Source of the DNA: Helicobacter sp.
GTDB taxonomy: Bacteria; Campylobacterota; Campylobacteria; Campylobacterales; Helicobacteraceae
DNA length: 6,389 bases
Reading direction: 5' to 3'
Assembly: GCA_029257755.1 (NCBI GenBank)
Contig: JARIAP010000031.1
Location: 1 to 6,389, forward strand
The notes beneath the pieces were generated by a model. The model made no database searches and was not told the origin of the DNA. It saw only the letters and a program-made list of their open reading frames with translations. Shown in pieces: positions 1-6,389 of this stretch. The position numbers and the translations under genes are program-made. Each line of letters begins with the position of its first letter. The first letter of the stretch is position 1.

Positions 1-124
1 TTATAATGCCTATGGATTACAATTTCATCCAGAATCTATTTTACAAGAACATGGTAAAAAACTAATAAGTAATTTTTTATCTATACCAAATAATTATAAG
101 ATTAGAAAAACTTATTCTAAATAA
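1..124 (+). CDS. trpG: Class I glutamine amidotransferase, TrpG/PabA type (3' end only)
   Basis: Only the last 40 codons are present, reading from base 2 and ending in TAA at 122-124. The fragment carries the C-terminal signature of class I glutamine amidotransferases, GLQFHPES (bases 14-37). The His (26-28) and Glu (32-34) of this motif belong to the Cys-His-Glu triad that releases ammonia from glutamine. The continuation, with Ile-Leu, then EHG and NFL, is typical of anthranilate synthase component II (TrpG) or the closely related PabA of para-aminobenzoate synthesis. GuaA and CarA differ after HPE. The partner synthase uses the ammonia to aminate chorismate. The protein stops about 18 residues after the NFL block, so this is a stand-alone subunit and not a TrpG-TrpD fusion. 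No gene follows it on the same strand. TrpG and PabA cannot be separated from this fragment, and some organisms use one protein for both pathways. Confidence 0.8.
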   Translation, partial: YNAYGLQFHPESILQEHGKKLISNFLSIPNNYKIRKTYSK

Positions 125-159
125 TAAAATACTTACATGAATTTGAATGATAAAATAGA

Positions 160-1938
160 TTATATAAAAATAATTTTTTTCTCTAACCATTTTTTTGCTT
201 TACCATCTAATTCATTTATTAATTCATTAAATACTTTTTTATGATATGTATTAAGCCATTCTTTTTCATCATTCGTTAATAAAGAACAATCTATACAAGA
301 AATCTCAAAGGGACATAAAGTAAGTGTTTCAAAATATAAAAACTCCCCAAAATCCTTCTCTTTTGGATCATTTACCATTTGATTAACTACTAGATTTTCT
401 AATCTTACCCCCCATTTACCAGCACGATATATACCGGGTTCAATAGAACTAAGCATACCTACTTTAGCCTTAGTTTTAGCAAGTGGTTGTGTGAAATAAG
501 AAATTATTTGCGGTCCTTCATGAACATTTAAAAAGTATCCAACTCCATGTCCTGTGCCATGCATATAATCTATTTGTTCTTTCCATAAAGACGCTCTTGT
601 TATTGAATCTAAAAGTGGCATAGGAATATCTAATGGAAATATACTAGATGATAAAGCAATATGTGCTTTCAATACAAGCGTATAGTCCCTTTTTTGCTCT
701 TTACTTGGTTTTCCAATAGGAATAACACGAGTAATATCTGTGGTTCCCTTTGTATATTGTCCGCCAGAATCAATAAGTAATAATCCATCTCCTTTTATAT
801 AAGAAAATCTATTTTTTGTTGCACTATAATGTGGTTGTGCTCCATTAGCATTAAAACCAGCTATTGTTCCAAAGCTATTAGATATATATAGCGGACTTTT
901 TGAACGGAAATAAGTAAGCTTTTCTTCTATATCTAATTCACTTATTATTTGTTTAGATTCTAAAGATTCTTCTAGCCATGCAAAGAAATTACAAAGGGCT
1001 ATACCATCATGTATCATAGCTTCTCTTATGTGATTTATTTCTTCTTTACTCTTACATGCTTTTAATAATTGAGTTGGATTATCATTTTCAATAATTACAT
1101 TATTTTTCTTTACAATATTTGCTATATTTGCATTCATTTTTGTAGGATCTAATAAAACTTGTTTATCTTTTAGGTTATCTAATATGTATTCAATATCATC
1201 ATATTGTTTTATTGTGATATTGTCTATTTGTAATTTATGTATTAATTCGCAAGAAATTTTAGATTTTTCAACAAACAAAATTACATTATCTAAAGAAATT
1301 AATAGAAACGATAGAAATACGGGATTATATGGCACATCACTACCTCTTAAATTGCATATCCATGCTATATCATCAAGAGTTGCGATGAGGTGATGACTAA
1401 CTCCATAATATTTCATTTTTTCTCTTATAGAATCTAGTTTTTCTTTTCTGCTATGTGGGGATATTATGTGTTCATAAATAGGGGATGTAGGTAGAGATGG
1501 TCTATCAAGCCATAATTCACTAATTAAATCTTTATGTATAATATTGTTATTATTATTTAATTTATTTTGCAAATCATTTAATATAAAAAGTGGTAATACT
1601 CTAAAATCTGTTGCTAAAGTTTGATTTGGTAATATATTAGATTCTATCCATTTTATATATGTATTATTAGTATCTTGTTTTTGTAATTTTATATTAGATC
1701 CTTTTAATTCTACTTCCGCTTGTATCCAGTATCTACCATCAGCCCAAAGAAAAGCATATTCTTGTGTAATAATTAAAGTTCCTTGACTCCCACTAAAACC
1801 ACTTAACCATTGCCTAACTTTCCAGTAATCGGGTAAATATTCTGATAAATGCGGATCAGATGTAATAACTAAATATATATCAATATTGTGTTTTTTCATT
1901 GCTAAACGCAAAGATTCTATATGTTTTGAAACACTCAT
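160..1938 (-). CDS. pepP: Xaa-Pro aminopeptidase (aminopeptidase P, M24B family), long three-domain form
   Basis: A cytosolic metallopeptidase that removes the N-terminal residue from peptides with proline in second position. The 592 residues match the long, eukaryote-like APP1 form rather than the shorter PepP of E. coli. It has two creatinase-like N-terminal domains (about 1-135 and 150-295), the pita-bread M24 catalytic domain (about 300-520) and an M24 C-terminal segment (about 530-592). All five expected dinuclear metal ligands are visible: D390 (LLLIDSGG), D401 (TTDITR), H464 (GTGHGVG), E500 (SIEPG) and E514 (RLEN). H370 (ANGAQPHY) sits at the place of the proton-shuttle His. Spacings closely follow the human enzyme, so the protein looks intact and active. 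There is no signal peptide or membrane segment. The ATG at 1938 is supported by a strong ribosome binding site and the conserved start of the N-terminal domain. It lies 12 bases downstream of the peptide transporter gene and is surely co-transcribed with it. No obvious terminator hairpin is seen in the 35 bases before the convergent amidotransferase gene. Confidence 0.95.
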   Translation of the reverse strand: MSVSKHIESLRLAMKKHNIDIYLVITSDPHLSEYLPDYWKVRQWLSGFSGSQGTLIITQEYAFLWADGRYWIQAEVELKGSNIKLQKQDTNNTYIKWIESNILPNQTLATDFRVLPLFILNDLQNKLNNNNNIIHKDLISELWLDRPSLPTSPIYEHIISPHSRKEKLDSIREKMKYYGVSHHLIATLDDIAWICNLRGSDVPYNPVFLSFLLISLDNVILFVEKSKISCELIHKLQIDNITIKQYDDIEYILDNLKDKQVLLDPTKMNANIANIVKKNNVIIENDNPTQLLKACKSKEEINHIREAMIHDGIALCNFFAWLEESLESKQIISELDIEEKLTYFRSKSPLYISNSFGTIAGFNANGAQPHYSATKNRFSYIKGDGLLLIDSGGQYTKGTTDITRVIPIGKPSKEQKRDYTLVLKAHIALSSSIFPLDIPMPLLDSITRASLWKEQIDYMHGTGHGVGYFLNVHEGPQIISYFTQPLAKTKAKVGMLSSIEPGIYRAGKWGVRLENLVVNQMVNDPKEKDFGEFLYFETLTLCPFEISCIDCSLLTNDEKEWLNTYHKKVFNELINELDGKAKKWLEKKIIFI

Positions 1939-1943
1939 ATTTT

Positions 1944-1950
1944 CTCCTTA
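1944..1950 (-). promoter_or_regulatory. Ribosome binding site of pepP
   Basis: Read on the minus strand this is TAAGGAG, a near-perfect anti-16S match 5 bases before the ATG at 1938. It fills most of the 12-base gap after the transporter stop codon. This indicates efficient independent re-initiation within one operon mRNA and fixes the pepP start. Confidence 0.85.
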
Positions 1951-3453
1951 TTATTTTTTATAGCTTAATATGTTATCCAATGGTTTTTTTATTATAAATA
2001 ATATAATTGCCATGCAAAAAAGTAGCCAAATAGATTGACTAAATAGTGTAGGTAGGGATTCTAATTTATCTGCTTTAACACCACCACCAATAAGACCTGC
2101 AACAACATTTCCTAATGATAAAGCAACAAACCAAAGTCCCATAACTTGACTTTTTATAACATTTGGTGCAATTTGTGTCATCAATGATAAACCAACTGGG
2201 CTTAGTGATAATTCTCCTAAGGTTAAAAACAAATAACTAATAATAATCCATAGCATTGAAACCTTGCCACCGCTATGTAATACCATAAATGAAGCAAACA
2301 TCATTACTAAAAAACTAAATCCAGCAAAAATTAAACCTAATATAAATTTTGTAATACTACTACATTCTTTGTTTATTTTTGCAAGAAATATCCAAAAAGC
2401 CCCAATAATTGGTGCAAATATGATAATAAAGAAAGCATTAACTGATTGAAACCATGCAGCAGGAATTTCCCATCCAAATATAATTCTGTTTGTGTAATCT
2501 TTTGCAAATAGATTAAATGAAGTGGGTTGTTGCTCAAAAGTTGACCAAAAACATACTGCAGATATAAATAAAACTAGAAAAACTAATAAGGTTTTTTTCT
2601 CTTTTTTGTTTAATCCGGCAAATATAAGTAAATATCCAAAATATAATAATGCACCAATACCAATTATTGCTACCATATTTTTTGAAATTAATACAGGATT
2701 TAATTGTATATTTCCATTTATACACAATATAACAAATATAAAAATTAAAACTAGACAAATCAATACAAATAACTCAATACCCTTCTTTTTATTTGCCGAT
2801 TTTTCCCAACCTTTATTTATACCAACTTCTTTTTCAAACTCTTTAAAATCTGGAATTGTTTTAAAATAAAAGATGATTAAAGCTATAAGCATACCTATAC
2901 CACCTATACCAAAACCTAGATGCCAACCATACTCTTTTTGTGCTATACCGCATATAAGAGGGGCTAATAAAGCACCTATATTTATACCCATATAAAATAT
3001 TGTAAATCCAGAATCTTTTCTTGAATCTCCCTCTTTATATAAAAGTCCCACCATAACAGAAGCACAAGTTTTAAAAAGTCCTGTGCCAATTACAATAAAA
3101 ATAAGTCCAATAAAAAACATAAAACTATAAAACATAGATAATGCTATACATAGATGACCAAAAGCAATTATAATAGCTCCAATAAAGGTTGCATTCTTTT
3201 GTCCCAACCAATTATCAGCAAGATAACCACCCGGAAGCGTAGCTAGATATAAGCTACCACCAAATATACCAACAATAGCACTACTAGTTTCTTCATTAAA
3301 ACCCATACCACCTTCATGTATAGTTGCAACCATAAATAAAACCAATAAAGATCTAACACCATAAAAAGAGAACCTCTCCCATAATTCAGTAATGGATAAA
3401 CTAAATAATGGCTTTGGATGCCCCATAAAAGAAGTTTCCAAATTTTTATTCAT
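1951..3453 (-). CDS. dtpT: Proton-coupled di/tripeptide transporter, POT/PTR2 family (MFS)
   Basis: An inner-membrane symporter that takes up di- and tripeptides with protons. The 500-residue length and the many hydrophobic segments fit a POT protein with 12 or 14 helices. Visible family motifs: E23-L-W-E26-R27-F in helix 1 (the ExxER proton-coupling motif); a GTGLFK block ending at K128 (helix 4 Lys); the PTR2 signature around 150-166 (FYMGINIGALLAP, Y154 and N158); FWSTFEQQ (302-309) in helix 7; and GELSLSPVG (413-421) in helix 10. The usual KPN after the helix 4 Lys is KTC here, a modest departure. A hydrophilic Lys-rich stretch at about 200-225 fits the cytoplasmic linker between the two six-helix bundles. 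The ATG at 3453 has a good ribosome binding site, and the conserved N-terminus starts soon after. It is the first gene of the operon with the Xaa-Pro aminopeptidase, so imported proline-containing peptides are a plausible substrate. This is inference, since POT carriers are usually promiscuous. Confidence 0.94.
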   Translation of the reverse strand: MNKNLETSFMGHPKPLFSLSITELWERFSFYGVRSLLVLFMVATIHEGGMGFNEETSSAIVGIFGGSLYLATLPGGYLADNWLGQKNATFIGAIIIAFGHLCIALSMFYSFMFFIGLIFIVIGTGLFKTCASVMVGLLYKEGDSRKDSGFTIFYMGINIGALLAPLICGIAQKEYGWHLGFGIGGIGMLIALIIFYFKTIPDFKEFEKEVGINKGWEKSANKKKGIELFVLICLVLIFIFVILCINGNIQLNPVLISKNMVAIIGIGALLYFGYLLIFAGLNKKEKKTLLVFLVLFISAVCFWSTFEQQPTSFNLFAKDYTNRIIFGWEIPAAWFQSVNAFFIIIFAPIIGAFWIFLAKINKECSSITKFILGLIFAGFSFLVMMFASFMVLHSGGKVSMLWIIISYLFLTLGELSLSPVGLSLMTQIAPNVIKSQVMGLWFVALSLGNVVAGLIGGGVKADKLESLPTLFSQSIWLLFCMAIILFIIKKPLDNILSYKK

Positions 3454-3459
3454 AACATA

Positions 3460-3465
3460 TCCTTA
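3460..3465 (-). promoter_or_regulatory. Ribosome binding site of the peptide transporter gene
   Basis: The minus strand reads TAAGGA with 6 bases to the ATG at 3453. It uses the same core as the pepP site and supports the chosen start. Confidence 0.75.
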
Positions 3466-3483
3466 ATGTTTGAAATATATTTA

Positions 3484-3511
3484 AATATACAATGTTATTG
3501 TAAAATTACAA
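3484..3511 (-). promoter_or_regulatory. Candidate sigma-70-type promoter for the transporter-pepP operon
   Basis: On the minus strand, TTGTAA (3506-3511) and TATATT (3484-3489) are separated by 16 bases and match the -35 and -10 consensus at 4 and 5 of 6 positions. A start near 3477 would give a leader of about two dozen bases, enough for the ribosome binding site. The surrounding sequence is so AT-rich that chance matches are easy, so confidence is low. The palindrome at 3488-3502 lies in the spacer. Confidence 0.35.
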
Positions 3512-3560
3512 AATAATTTAAAGAAATAAATGTATTAATACAAAAAAAGTAACATTGTAT
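3487..3560. repeat. Inverted repeat and palindrome cluster in the divergent promoter region
   Basis: The only non-coding stretch over 100 bases in the window (3454-3582) separates the transporter operon from aroE. It holds ATACAATGTTA (3487-3497), repeated exactly in inverted orientation as TAACATTGTAT (3550-3560), 52 bases apart. Within it lie local palindromes: TACAAT-GTT-ATTGTA (3488-3502), TTGTAA-AA-TTACAA (3498-3511) and the gapless TGTATTAATACA (3531-3542). They share TGTA/TACA half-sites, as expected for a dimeric regulator such as a TetR- or CRP/FNR-class protein. Their positions over the probable promoters would suit repression, looping or joint control of both genes. In such AT-rich sequence, short palindromes are common by chance. 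The 11-base exact inverted pair is the least likely to be accidental. No regulator gene is present in the window. Confidence 0.4.
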
Positions 3561-3569
3561 TTATTAAAA

Positions 3570-3574
3570 AAGGG
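3570..3574 (+). promoter_or_regulatory. Ribosome binding site of aroE
   Basis: AAGGG lies 8 bases upstream of the ATG at 3583. It is weaker than the two sites of the neighbouring operon, but it is the only purine-rich match at a suitable distance and it supports this start. Confidence 0.6.
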
Positions 3575-3582
3575 TATATAAC

Positions 3583-4422
3583 ATGAAAATAAACAATAAA
3601 GTTAAATTATTAGCAGTAGTAGGAAATCCAATAAAACATTCATTATCACCAATAATACATAATTATGTATTAAGGAAATTTGATTTTAATTCTATATATA
3701 CTCATTTTATGTTGCCAAAAGATATAAGTGTAAATGATTTCAAAAACTTTATATATTATTCTGATTTAAGTGGTGTAAATATAACATTGCCGTTTAAAGA
3801 AATAGCTTTTAATGCAGTTGATGAGATTAATGGAATTGCAAATGATATACAAGCAATAAATACGATTGTTAAAAAAGATTCTAAATTAATAGGATACAAC
3901 ACAGATGCAGATGGATTTTACAAATCTATACAACACTATAAAGCAAAGCATATTTTAATACTTGGTGCTGGAGGAAGTGCTAAAAGTATAGCTATGATAC
4001 TTAAACATAATAATATACAAATTAGCATAGCAAATAGAAGTATTGATAGATTAAAATTTTTTGAATCTTTTGGAGAAACCATGACTTTTAATGAGTTAAT
4101 AAAAACAAAAAAATGTTATTATGATATCATAGTAAATGCTACAAGCACAAGTATAAATAATGAATTACCATTGCAAAAAGAAATATTAATAAATCTTTTT
4201 GATAATTGCAAATTAGCTTATGATCTTATGTATATGCAGAATAATTTAACACCATTTTGTAGGTTAGCTAGTGAAAAAAATATCAAATTTATTGATGGAA
4301 AAGTAATGCTTGTATATCAAGCAGCATTAGCATTGCTTTATTTTCATGAAATGAAAATCACAGATGAATCATTGTTTAAAATATCAAATATGATGGCATC
4401 TGCTTTAAATATAAAACTTTAA
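3583..4422 (+). CDS. aroE: Shikimate dehydrogenase (NADP-dependent)
   Basis: Cytosolic enzyme that reduces 3-dehydroshikimate to shikimate with NADPH, a late step towards chorismate. The 279 residues are close to the usual 260-290. The N-terminal substrate domain holds VVGNPIKHSLSP with the shikimate-binding S20 and S22. It also holds catalytic K72 (LPFKE), N93 (AINT) and D108 (NTDADG). The NADP-binding Rossmann domain starts at the GAGGSA loop (128-133) and includes NRS (151-153), which fits recognition of the NADP phosphate, and VNATSTS (184-190). Y213 (AYDLMY) and Q246 (VMLVYQAA) complete the substrate pocket. The C-terminal DGxGML block reads DGKVML here, with Val in place of the second Gly. 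All catalytic residues are intact, so function is probably preserved. The gene stands alone on its strand, transcribed away from the peptide operon, and converges on the ATPase-TOPRIM gene. A quinate/shikimate dehydrogenase relative is less likely given the complete AroE motif set. Confidence 0.95.
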   Translation: MKINNKVKLLAVVGNPIKHSLSPIIHNYVLRKFDFNSIYTHFMLPKDISVNDFKNFIYYSDLSGVNITLPFKEIAFNAVDEINGIANDIQAINTIVKKDSKLIGYNTDADGFYKSIQHYKAKHILILGAGGSAKSIAMILKHNNIQISIANRSIDRLKFFESFGETMTFNELIKTKKCYYDIIVNATSTSINNELPLQKEILINLFDNCKLAYDLMYMQNNLTPFCRLASEKNIKFIDGKVMLVYQAALALLYFHEMKITDESLFKISNMMASALNIKL

Positions 4423-4423
4423 T

Positions 4424-4451
4424 TTTAGTTCGTATTATTGTGAAAACTAAA
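4424..4451. terminator. Weak bidirectional hairpin between aroE and the ATPase-TOPRIM gene
   Basis: TTTAGTT (4424-4430) pairs with AACTAAA (4445-4451) across a 14-base loop, in the 29 bases between the two convergent stop codons. T and A runs flank it on either side, so it could act in both directions. The stem is 7 pairs with only one G-C pair and a long loop, so termination here is only a suggestion from position. Confidence 0.25.
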
Positions 4452-6389
4452 TTAGTTAAATTTATAATTATTTAAAAATTCTAATAGCTTATTGAAATTT
4501 GTTTTGCTTACTTGGGTTAATTCATTTTTTAAGTTTTTAGTATTTTTAAATTTATTAGATATTAAACTAGATTCATGATTTTTTTTACTTTGTGAAATAT
4601 AGAATTTTTCATCATCTTCTTTGCTAAATAGCGATTCTATTGTTAGATCTTTTGCTTCTTTTAAAGCTCTAAAATTTTTATCATTTTCAAATGCTTCATC
4701 AAGTTTTATAACTTTTAAAGAATCTTTAAAATCTCTTTCAACTCCTTCTTTCATAGCTCTACCAGATTCATCATTATCTACAAGTAAAATAGGATTTATA
4801 ACTTTACATTCTTCTGCAAACTTAATTAATTTGATAACTTTATTTTTTTGTTCTTCAGTAAATCCACTTTCATCTTCCTTGCGACAACCAAGCCCACTAA
4901 TAGGTAAGAATATAAGTTTTTTATCATTTTCTTTGTATTCATATAAGTTACTCCATGCATTAAGATAATTATAATCTGTAATACCTTCAACAAATATAAT
5001 CCTTTTATCTATACTAATAGAAGCACCTAAAGCATTTTTAATATTTTTAAGAACATCTACTTCATTTTCTGGTAAAACAGAAAAATCATTAATGATAGTA
5101 GAGCATTTTTTAGTTTGTGTAGTTATTATTCTAACCTCATCAAGATTGCAAATATCTATCATATATGGGGAATGTGTGCTAATTATAAATAAAATTCCAC
5201 TTTTTTGTCCATATTCTTTTAGAAAATTTCTTAAATCTATTTGTGATGGAATACTTAAATGTGCATCAGCTTCATCAATTAATACAATATCTCCTTTATG
5301 TATATTTTCACTATATAGGAAATTAAAAAATAGATTAAAAAATTTCTTAAATCCTGTGCTTTGCTGTTTTAAGTTAATTGGTTGTTCATTTTTTCTTATA
5401 CCTAAGGAAATATTAGAATCTCCTAAACGAATTTTAAAGCTATATATTGAATTTTCAAGACAATACATATCATTAAACCTTTTATTAATAGTGTTTTCAA
5501 ATTTTTTATTTATCTCTTCTTGTGCTTGATCTAAATAATCTGGATTATCTCTATTATATGCATTTAATATTGTATTCATATCTTCTTCACCTAGAATTTT
5601 AAATAAAGCTTTAAAAAAATTAGAATCTTTTATGTTTTTTTTATTAGCAATGAGATCTTCATCATTTATTTGTAATTCTTTGTATAAAATGACTTTTGGT
5701 AAGAATGATATATTAAAATGATCTTTTATAATATCAATATCTTCTTGTTTAAATCTAAAGTTATCTATATCAACATCTTCTGTAATTTCAAGATTTTTAA
5801 CATCATTTTGCATTTGTTTTAGTAATGTTTGTAAATCTGCGTATATAGCTTTGAAATTGTGAAATTTATATGTATTTTCTATTAATTTATATCTATTATT
5901 AATTTTTTGGAATTTATCATTAAAAATTTTATGCTTGTCTTCTTTAATATGGCTTTTTAATGTTTCATAATCCTTAAATTTCTTCTTAAATTCGTTTTGT
6001 AATGCTTCAAGTATAGAATCATCTACTTCATTTTGCTCTATTTTCCTTTTTGGTAAAGTAGTGTTATATTTCGTTATTTTTGTATTTGTATCATAACTTT
6101 TACTTGCCCTATAAATTTTATATTCTTTTTGTTTTGTATTTTGCTGTGTATTGTTATTATTTGTGTTTTTATTAAATTCTTTTTCTAAATATCCTATTAA
6201 TTCATTTACATCATCGCAATTATTAGGTGCTTTAAAGTCTGTATGTATTATAAATTTGCAATTAAGTTTTGTTGCTTTGTCTATATTCTTTATATCATCA
6301 AATTTTTTACTTAATGGTCTAAAGCATAATAGTGATTTTTCTGATTGAGTTGCTGGTTTTGCACTACAAAAAAATACAAAATTATGTTT
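4452..6389 (-). CDS. OLD-like ATPase with C-terminal TOPRIM nuclease domain (5' end beyond window)
   Basis: The frame is open from the right edge (6389) to TAA at 4452-4454, giving 645 visible residues and no start. The first ATG of the long block (5813) is not a credible start: it lacks a ribosome binding site and 192 in-frame codons precede it without a stop. Visible residue numbers follow. Residues 73-89 are an Asn/Gln/Lys-rich low-complexity linker, and about 90-200 are charged and probably helical. The ATPase C-lobe is at about 310-420: a degenerate ABC signature (QQSTG, 343-347), Walker B VLIDEADAHLS with D372 and E373, and an H-loop STHSP with H406. Walker A is not visible and must lie upstream. 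The TOPRIM domain is at about 460-590: FVEGITD with E468 and D472, LVDNDESG with D538 and D540, and a later acidic block containing E585. This order is that of OLD-family nucleases, which couple ATP binding to metal-dependent DNA cleavage and often act against phages. No helicase (GajB) follows, because aroE converges on its 3' end. It could be a solo OLD protein, a fused PARIS-like protein or an uncharacterised branch. The fold is well supported; the role is not. Confidence 0.85.
   Translation of the reverse strand, partial: KHNFVFFCSAKPATQSEKSLLCFRPLSKKFDDIKNIDKATKLNCKFIIHTDFKAPNNCDDVNELIGYLEKEFNKNTNNNNTQQNTKQKEYKIYRASKSYDTNTKITKYNTTLPKRKIEQNEVDDSILEALQNEFKKKFKDYETLKSHIKEDKHKIFNDKFQKINNRYKLIENTYKFHNFKAIYADLQTLLKQMQNDVKNLEITEDVDIDNFRFKQEDIDIIKDHFNISFLPKVILYKELQINDEDLIANKKNIKDSNFFKALFKILGEEDMNTILNAYNRDNPDYLDQAQEEINKKFENTINKRFNDMYCLENSIYSFKIRLGDSNISLGIRKNEQPINLKQQSTGFKKFFNLFFNFLYSENIHKGDIVLIDEADAHLSIPSQIDLRNFLKEYGQKSGILFIISTHSPYMIDICNLDEVRIITTQTKKCSTIINDFSVLPENEVDVLKNIKNALGASISIDKRIIFVEGITDYNYLNAWSNLYEYKENDKKLIFLPISGLGCRKEDESGFTEEQKNKVIKLIKFAEECKVINPILLVDNDESGRAMKEGVERDFKDSLKVIKLDEAFENDKNFRALKEAKDLTIESLFSKEDDEKFYISQSKKNHESSLISNKFKNTKNLKNELTQVSKTNFNKLLEFLNNYKFN

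Noticed and set aside
125..159. Terminator between the amidotransferase and pepP
   Set aside because: No stem of useful length is found in these 35 bases, only A and T runs.
2522..2869. Plus-strand open frame of 115 codons inside the transporter gene, and a similar short one at 2264-2449
   Set aside because: It is antisense to a gene with clear POT motifs, has no recognisable domain and is explained by the composition of the real gene.
4621..5529. Plus-strand open frames (4621-4968 and 5092-5529) opposite the TOPRIM/ATPase gene
   Set aside because: They are antisense to intact Walker B and TOPRIM motifs. They are Ser/Leu/Phe-rich shadow translations with no conserved feature.
5635..5642. 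Run of eight T (A8 in the coding strand) as a phase-variation tract in the ATPase gene
   Set aside because: Runs of 7-8 A or T are frequent throughout this AT-rich window, encode ordinary Lys/Asn codons, and the frame is intact.
6151..6348. Plus-strand 65-codon frame near the right edge
   Set aside because: The opposite strand is an uninterrupted continuation of the ATPase gene, so this is a shadow. No ribosome binding site or family resemblance.
4452..6389. Complete Gabija system
   Set aside because: A GajA-like build is present, but the usual downstream helicase position holds convergent aroE, and the upstream side is not in the window.
1..6389. CRISPR array, tRNA, rRNA, insertion sequence or attachment-site repeat
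   Set aside because: No regularly spaced repeats, cloverleaf-like segments, transposase motifs or long direct repeats were found on reading both strands.

Overview
This is a very AT-rich window whose proteins are rich in Lys, Asn and Ile. The best fit is a host-associated member of the Campylobacterota (Helicobacter or Campylobacter type). The support is base composition, compact gene packing and the pairing of a long aminopeptidase P with a POT peptide transporter, which I recall from Campylobacter jejuni but could not check. The genus is an inference. No rRNA, tRNA, CRISPR array, insertion sequence or integrase is visible.

Layout. Positions 1-124 (+) are the 3' end of a class I glutamine amidotransferase (TrpG/PabA type). 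It converges, after a 35-base gap, on a two-gene minus-strand operon. That operon is a 500-aa POT/PTR2 proton-coupled oligopeptide transporter (1951-3453) followed 12 bases later by a 592-aa Xaa-Pro aminopeptidase (160-1938). Positions 3454-3582 are a 129-base divergent promoter region holding several overlapping palindromes. Next comes aroE (shikimate dehydrogenase) on the plus strand (3583-4422). It converges, after 29 bases, on a long minus-strand gene that stays open from 4452 to the right edge of the window. This gene encodes an OLD-like protein: the C-terminal part of an ABC/AAA-type ATPase followed by a TOPRIM nuclease domain. It has at least 645 residues, and its start and Walker A motif lie beyond the window.

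How the genes work together. The transporter and aminopeptidase form a coherent unit: import of di/tripeptides, then cytosolic release of the N-terminal residue from peptides with proline in second position. The amidotransferase and AroE both belong to the chorismate/aromatic family of pathways, but they sit on the far sides of the peptide operon and are not co-transcribed.

The least ordinary item is the ATPase-TOPRIM protein. Proteins of this build include anti-phage nucleases (OLD, GajA of Gabija, fused forms of PARIS), but also solo genes of unknown role. Nothing seen here proves defence. On its 3' side there is no partner gene, only convergent aroE, so any partner must lie beyond 6389.
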